From NCBI GenBank assembly GCA_001931875.2, contig MSJH02000511.1, positions 49,447 to 113,446 on the forward strand: 64,000 nt of DNA, read 5' to 3'. Positions 23,901 through 35,723 of this stretch are shown in pieces. Each line of letters opens with the position of its first letter. Position 1 is the first letter of the stretch. The position numbers and the translations under genes were made by a program. The stretch is from Byssochlamys sp. IMV 00236 (Eukaryota; Ascomycota; Eurotiomycetes; Eurotiales; Thermoascaceae). The notes under the pieces were generated by a model. That model was not told where the DNA came from. It made no database searches and saw nothing but the letters and a program-made list of their open reading frames with translations.

Positions 23901-26900
23901 AAATACTGGTACGGAGAACTTCCAAGTGATAGCTTGGGCAGCCTTTGACTCGTTATATTGAAGCAATACAAGTTCGGTATCTTCAACAATACTGTCGGAT
24001 TGACGGATACCCAAAGTATATTCCTCATAACTGTCAAGCTTAATACGACCTTCAGGTGTAAGAGACCATTTCTGTGTACCAAGACCGGATTCAGAGGACT
24101 GTTTGATCAAGGCATTCTCTTGAACACCTTCATGGACATCAATCACAAGCTTGGATCCGTAATTATACAATGAATCATCACGGAACGTCCAGAGCTGGCT
24201 CTTGTAGTCCTTGAAGCTAAGTTTCTTCAATACCAAACTGGCGCCTTCAGAAGTAGCGTTATCCTTTACAGCAAGAACAAGACTGTCACCACCCTTTGTA
24301 TCGGCCTTGATGAAGAACCAAGTGGAGACAGGGAAGACACCATAGCGGTAGGACTTGGTAATCTTTGTGGTGGTAACCTTTTGACAGGTATGGACCCAAG
24401 TGATAACAGTAGACAAGGCTACATTAGCTTCCTTCTCGACTTGATAATTGGTGTAGACAGGAATGTGCAACTGAATAGGATGAGCAACTGACTGGTGCTC
24501 AGATTCAGTGGTAGTAGTGACTCTGTACTTGCTTGTTGCTTTGTCAACAACGATTGTGGCAAGGTAAATAGTTTCGGAGTCGATCTTGACAGAAAGAGCG
24601 CCCTTGCTGGTAATATAGAACACTTGAGTAAGTGTGTCTGTGCTGCTAGAGAGAAGCAGCTTGCTAGCACTCTTGTCGAACACAAGACGAAGCATGTATT
24701 TGTAGTTCACCAAATAACCATCAACATAAGCCCACAGGAATCGCTTATGGTCATCACGAGAAACAATAGAAGAAAACGTTACTTCATCCTTTGCGCTTGT
24801 GCCTGCGCTCAAGAAGGCGTTTTCGTTACCAACACGGACAAAGAACCAATTTTCAGTACTAGGCCATTGGTTGTCGTGAGCCATCTTATGGTAGAAGGTT
24901 GACTTTAACCATTCAAAAGCAAGAACGGCAGAAAGAGAACTTGAGACAGCACTGACCTTACCAGCCTCGATAATAGTGTAGCTGGATTCGACACTAGTAG
25001 TCTTCGTTTGATCGACAGGAACAAGAGCAGGAACCTTAATTTCCCATCGTTGTTCAGCACGAGCAAAGTTACTCTTCTTGTGAGACTTTTCTTCTTGGAC
25101 AAAGACATCAACAGGGCCGGACTTTTCGGTGGCAGGTTTGAGCTCCTTAACAGAGAGAACGAGGCTACGCTTGCCAGCTAAATGGATAACACCGCTGTCA
25201 AGGTCAAATTCCCAATGTTGATCGGAGATACCCAATGATGTCTTTTGAGTGGAGATACCGACACGTTCGCCTGAAGAGACATTATCAGTCAGAGAAGCAT
25301 CGAGTACAAGGTTATGTCCCTTAAGATTGACAAGGCGGCCACCTCTGTAGGACCAGAGTTGACTGGCAAAATCAGTAGTCTTGATAGGAGCAAGAACAAC
25401 ATAGCTGCCGTCTCTGGCAATACCGTTGGCCACATCAAGGACATAGCCATGAAGGTAACTCTTGATCATGAAGTAACCATCAGTAGGGAAGAATGGCTTC
25501 TGATGAGACTTGTAGCGAACAACCTTTTCATAACCAGTGGGAACATACTGATAGGAAAGGTGGAATGAGTCTTGACGAGAAGCATGTGTGACCTTTTTGA
25601 TCTCGGTGTTAACAGTATCCTGCTTCTGACTATCAGCAACAGTGGTAGAATCTGTCTTTGAGCTTTGGCCAAAGATGGAAGTGACAGCGTTGGCAGCACC
25701 TGCAGCACCTGCCAAGATGGTAGCACCAGCAGTGGCAATGCCCAAGTTACCGGTAAGGTTGAGTTTGTCAGTGACAGATCCTTGCTTAACAGACTCTTCG
25801 TCTTCTTCACTGTCCTCATCGTCGTCGCTTTCGCTTTCTTCAACATAGTCATCAGAGCTTTCTTCGGTTTCCTTGACTTCAAGTTTATGATCAGTGAAAC
25901 CTTCCACTACTTGACTAGAAGCAACAAGACCACCAGTGATGGCAGAGACGACATTAGTGACTTCTTCAGTAGTAGTCGTAGTTGACTTGCTAGATCCATA
26001 GACAGGCTTGGAGAAGACCCAACGAAGCCATTGTTCAGATTTGATTGAGACCTCTTGTTGACCCTTTTCGTTAACAAACTTGCGAACGCGAAGTTCATGA
26101 ATACCGACTTGGGCACCAGATACAGAAGTACGTCTGGAGTTGGAGACACCGACGACTAAGCGTTGATCGGATCTCAAATGGATTTCACCATCAGCAGTAA
26201 GTGACCAGAATTGATACTGTGACATGTTCTTTTCACGAACATACAAAGGTGTACGCAGACCGCCTTCAATCAAGACGCCTTTAACGGGAGTGGCATCCAA
26301 AGCTAATCCAGTTTGAGCATTGATAAGGTGACCATCCTGGTAGAACCAGAAGTGCCATTGGTATTCCTTAAAGTTGACAGGTCTCAAGGTAACCTCGTAT
26401 TCAGTAAGACCGTCACTACCAGTAATAGGTTTCTTTTCAACAGTCAAGGCAAGACGTTCCTCACCATAGTTGACACGAATGAAGAAGCCTCCCTCAGGGA
26501 ACACACCCCAGCGACGGACAATAGTGATCTTCTCGGTACGTTCATAGCGATCAACATTGGTTGTGGTAACAGTAGTTTCACTAATACTTTCAATAGAAAC
26601 ATCTTCTTTGCTGCTTTCCAAGACACCAGTAGCCTTCGTACCGTTAGCTCTTCCAAAGACAGGAATAGCAAAGGACCAACGTTGATATTCAAGGTCAAGA
26701 GAGCCTCGAGTGTGTAGTTGGACTTCAGCACCATCAACGGCCTTGTTACCCTTAGGACCTAAGACGAGTCCAGGTCGGGACTTGGGGTGTAAGTGACCAT
26801 CTACAGTAAGGCCCCAGATTTGGTTCTTTCGTTGTCTCTTCAAGAACTTTTCATGCCATTGGATAACGTCACTTCCAGGGTTTAATGCACCACCAGCAAT

Positions 26901-29900
26901 GTCAATGACATAGCCTGTTTCAAGGTTAGCGAGGCATTCTTCATCCTGAACATGCCAGAGTTGACGACGGAAATTCTTGGTATCGAGCTTGGCAAGGATA
27001 AGCTTGCTTCCTTCTTTACGATCAGAGACGGTCAAAACAAGAGAACTATCAGCCTTTGAACGGATAAAGAACCAGTTCTCGGGGAATACACCACAGACAT
27101 GAGTGACAAGTTTAGTGTGTGAAGAAGTAGCTAACGATAAAAAAAGGGACAAGGGTTAGCGCATTGCTCATTATGAACAGTATATCTAACGGTATTTACC
27201 TTGACCGTATCTGACTGTTAAAAGAATTCTTTCAGTACGTGACAAGACTTGAAGTTCCTTCTTGTAGACATCACTATAGCGAGATTCATAATGACCGTGG
27301 ACAAAGCCCCAGTTGTAGTGCTCGGTTGTGTTGTTAGAATAAGCAAGTTGGACATGGAATTGCCTGTCTTGCTCTACCAGGACAAAACCAAGGTTATTCT
27401 TGACTTCAGAGACAACTGAGCCATCGGTCTTTACGAGCCATCGTTGACGTTGGTCAATTGTATGCTTATCGGTAATTAATTGTTCTCTGATCTGAAGTTC
27501 ACTTCCACCAACCAGATCATCTTCCGCATGAAGGACCAAACCGGTAGCCACGTGAACAAGGAAGCCGTCACGGAAAGCCCATTGGAATCGCTCGTAGTGT
27601 CCGACCTCCAACTTGCTGACAATGACAGTAGAGTAAGATTGTGGCTTTTCGGGCACCAAGGCGAGGCCGTTATGTGCAGTAATGAAGAAGGTATCTTCTG
27701 GCCAGTTGGCAATACGATGGATTGTCTTTTGTACATATTGGCCATTCACTTTCTTGCATTCGCTCAAAAGAGAGACCTTCCAGCTTGACAAAAGTTGGCG
27801 GCCATTTTCAACCTTGACTTCAGGAGATAAGAGACCCCATCGGTGCTCTTGCTTGACTGAAGCGTGTTCAACAAGAGTGAGTTTGTAACCAGATTCAGTA
27901 GATTCTGGGATAAGAGAAAGTGCCGAATTTGAGCCATGAACAAGATAACCTTCTGTGGTAATGAACCATTTTTGAGAAGCAGAGTTAGCCTGGCGTAATT
28001 CTTGACGGATGGTAGATCCAACTGCGACGTCTGGAAAAAATTAAATGCAAGAAAATTTAGAGAAACGATACACAATGGTAATACTGTGCGACTTACTGTT
28101 AACATCAATTGCCAACTGGGTGGCAAAATTGATTAAAATACCATTCCAGTGCATCCAAAGTTGGTAACGCCAGTCCTCCTTACTGATTTTAGATAAAGTA
28201 AAGGAGTCTCCAGAAACGTTTGCAGTAAGAACAAGAGGAGATTCATTAGTACTGCCACTGGTAAAAGAGCGGATGAAGAACCAGCCGCTTGGGTATTGGG
28301 CATAATGATGATGAGTAACAGACTTTTGGACAGTTGTCTCTGTAACAGAAGCTAGGGAAAAAAATTAGAATTAAAATCCAGTTACAGCTATGCTGCCTTC
28401 ATGTTAAACTTACAAGACTTTTGCTTAAAGACAGGCAGAACAAAATTCCATCGCTGTTCTTCGTGATCGGGTGTCTTTCTGGAGGCCAAAACAAGGTTTG
28501 CCGTTTCTCCTGATTGTGCGTCAATAGCAAGTACCTTGTCCTTGTGAGTCTTGGCATGGATAAAGCCTTCGACAGATAGACCCCATTGCTGATTTTCATA
28601 GCCTTCTGACTTTTGCTTATACTGGCAAAGTTCGGAACCATCAACTATACAGCCACCGCGTACGTCCAACACCAAACCTGACGCCTTGTTAAAGAGAAAT
28701 CCGTCTTTGTGAGTCCAGAGTTGACGGTTATAATTTTGCATATCCAGTTTAGTAGCGATAACTTGTGCAGCAAGCTTTTCAGTTTCAAGAACAGTAATGA
28801 CAAGACCATGCTTTTGATTTTTGATAAAAAAGTAACCCTCGGGGAATACACCAATTTGTTCAGTAGCAGAGACAATTTCAGTGGTTTTCTTTTTGAAAAT
28901 AGGAAGAACAATAACAAACTTTTGATGAGAGTGAACTTTGTGGTCACTTTGTTTTTGAAGTAAGACATTAGCACCTTCACGGTTCAAGTTAAACCAATTA
29001 TCCTTGAAACCGAGAACGTAGTGTGGATCACTCTTTAAGCGGATGGAGCCAGAAGAACCCAAGGCCCAGGCTTGTTTAGTTAGATCCTTATCAGAAGACA
29101 GTGGAGATTGGCAAATGGGGGCTTCATCAGATATGTTATCAGCACTTAAAGCGAAGCCAGAGGCTTTGTTAATCAAGCGGCCCGTTAAAGCGTCATAATG
29201 CCAAAGCTGGCTTTCATAATTAGTTTTACGGAGAGGTTCAAGAGACAATTTGCTACCGGGACCATTGACGGAAGCAGCGTCAACGCCAACGAAGTAACCG
29301 GTAGATTCAGACTTAATAAAGAACTCGTTTTCAGGGAAATTATCCGATTGAAAATGAGCAGACTCGTCAAGACAGCCTTCTTCATCTTTTTAAAAACGCA
29401 TGAGTGAGATAATAAAAAAAAAGGACGCGTTAGAAAAAACGTACCATGATGAGAATGAAGAGAGGATGTACTAATGCTACCAAGAGAAGCACCACTAATA
29501 GTACGCTTCAAACTATCAACGGAACCAGAAATAACAGAACCAACAGTGGTACGCTTTGCAGGCAAGACAAATTCCCAGCGCTGCTCCTTGCGTTCCTTGA
29601 CATTTTTCTTGTCAACCAACTGTAAATGAACATGTTGGCCTTCGCGACGAGAGAAGAAGGAGTCCTTGATTCCAAGTACAAGATTAGAATCTTTGGCCAG
29701 ATAAATGTGGCCGTCAGAAGAAAAACCAAAGGTTTGACCATCAGAGGAGTTTGAGTCTCTTTGAACGATCACATCAGAGCCAACCTTTGCAGCACCTAAT
29801 GTAAAATTGGTCAGGGTACTGAGACGCGTCAAATGATAAATAAAAGCTTACCTTTGGCAATATCGAGAACAAACCCGGTCTTCTTGTTGTGAAGACGACC

Positions 29901-30053
29901 ATCTTCGCTATGTTGCCAGAGCTGTGAGTCAACATCCTTGCTACGGATGGAGGCGATAACCACAGGTTCACCAGCCGTGAACTTTTCGACTGACAGAACG
30001 TAGCCGTTGTTCAAATTTTTAATGAAAAACCAGCCTTCAGGAGAAGAGGACAT
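11931..30053 (-). CDS. Giant 5,885-residue protein: ten beta-trefoil modules, helical repeats, C-terminal HAD-like domain
   Basis: The nine exons on the minus strand are 29,852-30,053, 29,445-29,795, 28,414-29,385, 28,097-28,351, 27,200-28,030, 17,982-27,130, 15,601-17,929, 14,486-15,550 and 11,931-14,434. The phases agree throughout, giving 17,658 nt. Residues 1 to about 1,985 hold ten modules, each starting with a G/N-W-F-F-I-like strand and containing Q-L-W motifs typical of ricin-B-like beta-trefoils. No toxin A-chain-like domain is seen. From about 2,090 to 5,600, at least fourteen helical modules share W-x-x-x-L and Q-G-G-x-N-V signatures. Seven Ala/Gly-rich hydrophobic stretches and two charged Ser/Asp/Lys linkers interrupt them. 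The end (about 5,600-5,885) resembles type II haloacid dehalogenases. A single long exon of 9,149 nt and strongly biased codons stand out. The function is unknown; a structural tether or scaffold is a guess. Confidence 0.85.
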
Positions 30054-30121
30054 AGTTTTTAGTACTTGTACAAGAGAAAAAAAGGGGGTAAAAGGAACAA
30101 AAAGGTGAAAAGGACATTGGG

Positions 30122-30128
30122 TTTTATA
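30122..30128 (-). promoter_or_regulatory. TATA box of the giant gene
   Basis: On the minus strand the sequence reads TATAAAA, 69-75 bp upstream of the ATG at 30,053. The position is right for a core promoter element; there is no other direct evidence. Confidence 0.5.
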
Positions 30129-32083
30129 AGGATTATGCTGGAAAGGTTACAATGAATCTGTGTTACCGTACTACCTGAAACGTTATTAAAAAAAAAGTCT
30201 AATTTTCAAATGGGCTTTTTTTACTTTCCAAAATGAAGCCGTGGTCCGGTTGTAGAACCTCTTCTTCTTTACTACTTTTTCAAAAATAAAAAGACGGATA
30301 AAAGTAGTGTAAACTAGGTTTATCCTATATTCATGACTTTTGTCATTATTGATAAATAGAGTTTAAAAAAGAAAAAATTGGCTTGTGGTTGTCAAAAATT
30401 CGAGAAAAATTTTTGCATAAAGTTAACTTTTTCTGTTTGTTATACAACATTGAGCTAATAATAACAACAGCAATAGATGAATTTTATGGCGTTACTTTAT
30501 CAAGTTAGTACTTGACCTACGCGAGAACTACTTCATCAAAGGCGCGATATGAAATAGAGATGAGTCTACTGACAACCTAAGAGTAAAATTACTGTTATTT
30601 ATTCTTAAAGAAGGAGAGTGAGAAAAAATAAACAAACAGTAAACAATATCTTTGGCTGGAACATACTTGAATAATCCATTACTATAAAATAGGTCTGGCT
30701 ATAGTTACACGAATATTTATGCGCCATTTGCACCCGTTCATTTACAAAGAACAAAGGAGGGTCATTCATGCGTAGTTGCCATGACAATAAATCGAATGAT
30801 GGCCGCAGATAGCATTGTTTATTTAAAAGCCACTCTAAGGGAACCTAGCACAGCATAAACGCCCAAGGGACCACTTGATCATTTTACCATCGGAAACTTC
30901 CCGAGCTGCAAAATAGGTTTGACTATTTACGTTCTAGTCCCGAGAACACGACTTTAGGGCCCCTTTTGGTTTCCTTTTATATTTTCGTGTTATTTCCCCA
31001 CCTTCATTTACTGTTTACATTCTCTTTCATAAAACAATGAATGAACTATGATAGCTGAAAGAACAAGTTTCTCTAAGTAAATTAGTAAAGTAGACGAAAC
31101 AGACTACAAGTGATGCAAGAAAAGTAAAACTTACATCATTCTTTCAAAGTTTTGCGAAAGTGTTCACAAACATTGCTCTGTTGCAACCAAACAGACAACA
31201 CAGCCAATAGAATGAACTTCATTCAAAACGCGATGAACACGGCTAATAATAGAGAAAGAAGACGCTAAGGCTACCCGGATGAAATGGAGATAGTTTGACT
31301 TATCTTTCAGAAAGACTTTTCACCCCCAAAAAACCATTTTAGACAGTAGTCTTGTACCTATTTGGTACCTATTGCTTTTTTTATCGTACTTCTCATACTC
31401 CTTGTTAAATTTGGGTCAATACTCTGATTTGACTGCGGAAAGGCAAAAGCAATAGTTTATACCTCCAAACATTAACTACATCTACAACAAGATGACTGTG
31501 GAGGGTTTTCAAAGTGAAATATCCATCATCTTTGAGCATTGATCGTACCTTAATCTCGGTCATAGCCAATATATTAATTTAATCTCAGCATACAACGCGT
31601 CATTTAGCATTCACCAGATTTTTACTTGCGCCTATAAATAAGAAACAGCTATTATTTTCCTTATGTGAGTGAGTCAAAAGATATCCTTTCATTTCATTCC
31701 TTTTCCAGGATGTCGATGGCTGGCTCAACCCTTCATTATCTTGAAATGTGCTGTTATTAATATTCCTTCTGATCTTCAACACCACTTTTTTGGGTAATTC
31801 CCAATCTTCCATTTTTGATAGAGAACAGGTTTTGGCAAAGAAAATCGAAAAATGGTTATTAATGAGACGTACGTTATCCGCTATTACTGATCCAGCCTTA
31901 TCCGATGGCTGTACCATTCTCAGCTGACGAGATATATCTGGAAACACCTATTTGAGTATATAAAAGAGAGCTTTTTAGATAGAGCGACACCACATGAATA
32001 GTCCGTATTACAATGTGGTGTATATGGTTGTCGTGTATTGATAGCTTACCTTTTTTCTTTACTTCTTCTTTTTACACAATTGG
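30129..32083. other. Long intergenic stretch upstream of the giant gene
   Basis: Nearly 2 kb lie between the giant gene promoter and the next coding trace. The stretch is AT-rich with poly-T/poly-A runs and a more GC-rich patch near 30,830-30,970. One 115-codon minus-strand open frame (31,600-31,947) has no recognisable family and no flanking exon signals, so I do not call it a gene. The space may carry distal control elements of the giant gene. Confidence 0.4.
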
Positions 32084-32383
32084 ATGTTATTGCTTCACAC
32101 ACTCAGTACTTCTTCGTGTTACGTCTACGATTTGGAAGTTACTGAAGAAAACATAAAGTAATCTCTAGATCCCATAAAGAATGCGACAGTAGAAGTGGTC
32201 TGGCTTACCAATGGTAGCCCAAATTTACCCTTTACTGTTGGAATTCAAAGATTAAAAAAGGAGCCCTGGAGATATAAAGAATACTATAATGAGACGAAGA
32301 AAGTAGGTTTGATAGAAATTACTGAGGACAATGAATCAACGACATTAAGTAGTGATTCCATTGAAATAACCAGTAGATCCTAA
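32084..32383 (+). pseudogene. Decayed small secreted/cell-surface protein gene
   Basis: A frame from ATG 32,084 to the stop at 32,381-32,383 would encode about 99 residues but has one TAA near codon 26. The downstream part contains a V-E-V-V-W-L-T-N-G-S-P motif and a late L-S-S-D-S-I-E-I strand. This pattern recalls the Ig-like N-terminal domain of fungal Ser/Thr-rich GPI-anchored wall proteins (Kre9/Knh1 style). The start of the frame is hydrophobic and could be a damaged signal peptide. An unrecognised intron is an alternative explanation for the stop. Confidence 0.35.
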
Positions 32384-32958
32384 TAAAATCTATCTAATGT
32401 GCCATTAAAAAAGACTCTCTATCTGGAGCTGACTTGCATGATATCAAAATCAAAGCAGCCAATCATAATGTAGCAAAAAAGCGTATTCTTCAAAGTTGAG
32501 CCCAAAAAATAAAACATATTCATTTATTGGTAAAAAAAGAATTAAGACGTGCCCACTTTTTATGTCTTTTTGGACAAGTAAAAGATTTATTTATATTCAT
32601 GCGTTTTACAAAGATAAAGAGCCCTCGGAAAAATAATAACTGTTATTAATAACTGTTATATACTACTTTTTATACGTGATGTACTACATTAGTACTATGA
32701 ATACAATCAAAGTTGTCAGCATACAAACTTACATACAGATACTCATACAGTATTGGAATGGGCTTTAGCTAAGGTTTCGTTGGGATGTCGGAAACAGAAT
32801 GTGTAATGACTACCAAAGCACCAACATATGCAACGGTTTCTCTCCCAGTCCAATAGATTACAATATCTTTCTTGGAATAAATATCACATTAATTTATTTG
32901 TTTATGCATTCTTTTTTTTTTTTTTCTTACTTTTATCTTTGCCAATAAAGAAAAAAAA
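32384..32958. other. Intergenic, promoter side of the kinase-Sel1 gene
   Basis: The sequence is AT-rich and without coding frames. It ends in a poly-T and poly-A leader directly before the ATG at 32,959. I see nothing else in it. Confidence 0.5.
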
Positions 32959-34584
32959 ATGCAAAAACGCATAGAAACAATCATCAAATATCAAGAGTAT
33001 GAAGGAAAATTGAATGCAAAGAATGTTTTTGTGAAGGAGATTCCTTTGGAAGATCTCGATAATGGCTGGGAAAAGAACATAGATATACTTGAGGACTTGT
33101 CTGATGAATATATCCATAAACCCTGCACTACCTTGGTGTACAATGATAAAGCACTTGTTGTTGCTAATCATTCAGAAAGAAACAGCCTGTGCAACTTTCT
33201 CAAATCGGAAAAGCCAAAATTTTTAGAGCGTTTGAAGCTTGTTGAAACCATTATTTCTGGGTTGATTTATCTCCATTGCCATAACCTTGTCCATTGTAAC
33301 CTAACATCTTCATGTATTATCTTGGATGAAAATAATACTCCAAAGTTTCGAGGTGCTGGTTTAATTAGAGTTGGAGCAGATCATGCAGCTAACAACTCAG
33401 TTTCTGAAGACGCTGTTCGTTGGATGGCCCCGGAATTGCTCACAGGCAGTCCTCCTTCTTTCAAATCAGACATCTTTAGCCTTGGAGTTATTCTATGGGA
33501 GATATTAGTCGATGGAGACTATCCGTACAAAGAATTGGTAGATAATGCATCCATCAGCAAAATGGTACTTATGGGTTATCGAAACCTTTTTCCGAAAGAT
33601 GTGCTTCCAAGTTATAGAAAACTTGTTGAGGACTGCTGGAAAAATGATCCAGATGACCGTCCAGAATCTGTTGAACTAATTAGCATTATGCATCTTGTTA
33701 TGTGTGATATGAAGAAGCAATTGGGTAAAGTAGAAGAATCAGACATGTCAAGCGCTGTAAAACATTTTGGAAAGCTAAACCATAAGGACCCTGTTAACAA
33801 CATTTTTGACGTCGCCAAGTATTGCTACAAAATGGGCAAATACAGAAAGGCTATGGCATGGTACGAAATGGCTGCAGAGAAGGGAAATGCTAATGCTGTT
33901 TATGAGATCGCACAAATGTTTATGTATGGGATCACTGTAAAACAAGACTACGATGAAGCAAAGAAGCGTTATGAAGCAGCCGCTAATATGGGATCCACTG
34001 ACGCTATTTGCGCTATAGGTCTTATGTATGCTTATGGTCGTGGAGTAGTGCCAAGCAAACAAAAGGCTATAAAGTACTTCCAACAGGCAGCTGATATGGG
34101 TAGCGCAGTGGCCCTGTATAACATGGCCCTGATTTATAAAACTGGTGAAGATGACGAGGAATACAGTATTGTCAAGGAAGGCGATGATGTCAAGAAAGAC
34201 AATCAAAAAGCTTTAGAATACTTAAACAAGGCTTCTGAAATGGGTCTACCTAATGCTGTAGGATTAATTGGCGTTATGCATTCTTCTGGTCGTGGTATAG
34301 AGCATAGCAATGCAAAAGCCATGAATTGCTTCCAGAAAGCTGCTAGAGGAGGTTGTATTTGGAGTATGTACCACTTGGGACAGCGGTATTACAAAGGAAA
34401 TTTTGTATACCAAGACTATGAAGAAGCAATGACATGGTACAAAAAAGCCATAGACAAGTGTCAGTCAGATGCCTTATGTAAAATAGATGGAGTATACAAA
34501 GTCGCAGTAGATCTTGAGGAGCCTTATCACATGGCACTTAAGAAGTACGATGAAGTCAAAAAAAAAGTCAACCATGGTCTATAA
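32959..34584 (+). CDS. Pseudokinase with C-terminal Sel1 repeats
   Basis: A single exon of 541 residues. Residues about 55-250 have a tyrosine-kinase-like lobe: the A-P-E motif (M-A-P-E-L at 156-160) and the F-helix segment S-D-I-F-S-L-G-V-I-L-W-E are intact. The catalytic H-R-D is H-C-N (112-114) and D-F-G is F-R-G-A-G (from 130), so both catalytic and metal-binding Asp are gone. No Gly-rich loop is visible. Residues about 265-520 contain at least six Sel1-like repeats with A-x-x-x-G-x-x-x-A-x-x-x-x-G patterns, which serve as protein-binding solenoids. Kinase-Sel1 fusions are abundant in Mucoromycota. A signalling scaffold role is inferred. Confidence 0.85.
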   Translation: MQKRIETIIKYQEYEGKLNAKNVFVKEIPLEDLDNGWEKNIDILEDLSDEYIHKPCTTLVYNDKALVVANHSERNSLCNFLKSEKPKFLERLKLVETIISGLIYLHCHNLVHCNLTSSCIILDENNTPKFRGAGLIRVGADHAANNSVSEDAVRWMAPELLTGSPPSFKSDIFSLGVILWEILVDGDYPYKELVDNASISKMVLMGYRNLFPKDVLPSYRKLVEDCWKNDPDDRPESVELISIMHLVMCDMKKQLGKVEESDMSSAVKHFGKLNHKDPVNNIFDVAKYCYKMGKYRKAMAWYEMAAEKGNANAVYEIAQMFMYGITVKQDYDEAKKRYEAAANMGSTDAICAIGLMYAYGRGVVPSKQKAIKYFQQAADMGSAVALYNMALIYKTGEDDEEYSIVKEGDDVKKDNQKALEYLNKASEMGLPNAVGLIGVMHSSGRGIEHSNAKAMNCFQKAARGGCIWSMYHLGQRYYKGNFVYQDYEEAMTWYKKAIDKCQSDALCKIDGVYKVAVDLEEPYHMALKKYDEVKKKVNHGL

Positions 34585-35723
34585 ACGAACCTTTGATACA
34601 ACTGAAATAAAGGAATAATACAAAAGCTTTATCATCTTTTCTCTAATTCTTTATTGCTTGAAAAGTAATACGAAATATGTGTTAGAGATACTTTTCCCAC
34701 TTCTACAGTCCAAAAATTAGAAAATACAAGTAGATGGAATGAGCCTGTAATAGTTTATGAACAGAGAAAAGAAAGAGATTCATGACAAAAAAAAAAGATC
34801 TTTATATGCAAGAATAAATGTCAACCAATTACATCTACAGATTATATATGCTGTGTGCTTAATATGAGATATATATTAAGTGTATGACGACCGAGGATGT
34901 ACTTCTTTAATATAAATGTAGAAAGACGACAGTATCTCCTGAAGAGTGGATAAGAGCATTATCCATTACAGTGTAATGCTCTTTAAATTCTTCATGGTTA
35001 TCTTAGGCATACAAAGTGCTTTTGACAAAGTTAGTATAATGATCAAGATAGTCGAATATTTACAATTTCAAATGATGATATTGCATCCCAAAGTCGTAGT
35101 TGTCCTTGATCTAGTCTTTGGTACGACTACCTCAACACGAGTCCCTTTATTTGACCATGACTCATGATTTATATCAAAAGCGACTTCATACATAAGAACA
35201 TAATTGCTCATGTAATCCATATCCGTCTCTTCTTGCCCGTTTCAAAACCAATTCATAGCACTGTACAATATTATCAGGGCTTTTTCTCTGAATCGAATGG
35301 ATTACAGCCATGGCCACTTTGATGAGACAATATACATTTCTGAGTTGCATAAAAGTTTCATTAGTCAAGTTAGTGCACACTTGGTTAATGTGTAACACTA
35401 GTTCCTGGGAAAAACCTATCTTTTAGAGCCTGATGATAATAAACTGGTCCTTTTGTTTGGATAGCAGTATGTATGATACGCTTGGCTTAATAAAAAACGC
35501 ACTGAATATATAAAATACATCAGGTGCATCGAACGTAATGTAAAGAATAATAATAAGAATAATCTTACTGCTCACACAAGTAAAGAGATGATCTCAATTT
35601 CAGGTACAGACAGCCCAATTAGTGGCGGAAAACCAAATCAAAAAGGAAAGAGAGAAAGAAAGAGGAAGGAAAAACTATAGCAACAAAAAAAAAATTCTTT
35701 TTTTTTTTCTCTCTTTTTTAGTC
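34585..35723. other. Intergenic stretch before the dynamin gene
   Basis: The sequence is mostly AT-rich. A short plus-strand frame ending near 35,167 contains V-V-V-L-D-L-V-F-G-T-T-T-S, which faintly recalls the first strand of an Hsp70 ATPase domain. It stops within about 20 codons, so at most it is a gene fragment. The last 100 bp are a purine-rich then pyrimidine-rich leader before the Vps1 start. Nothing else is supported. Confidence 0.35.

Noticed and set aside
31600..31947. 115-codon minus-strand frame upstream of the giant gene
   Set aside because: No recognisable domain, no splice-consistent extension, and composition similar to surrounding AT-rich DNA.
34946..35167. Hsp70-like ATPase start motif
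   Set aside because: Only about 12 residues fit and the frame stops soon after; noted as a trace only.
35622..35723. Upstream in-frame start for the dynamin gene
   Set aside because: It would add a Lys/Glu/Phe-rich low-complexity leader absent from Vps1 proteins; the Met at 35,724 gives the family N-terminus.
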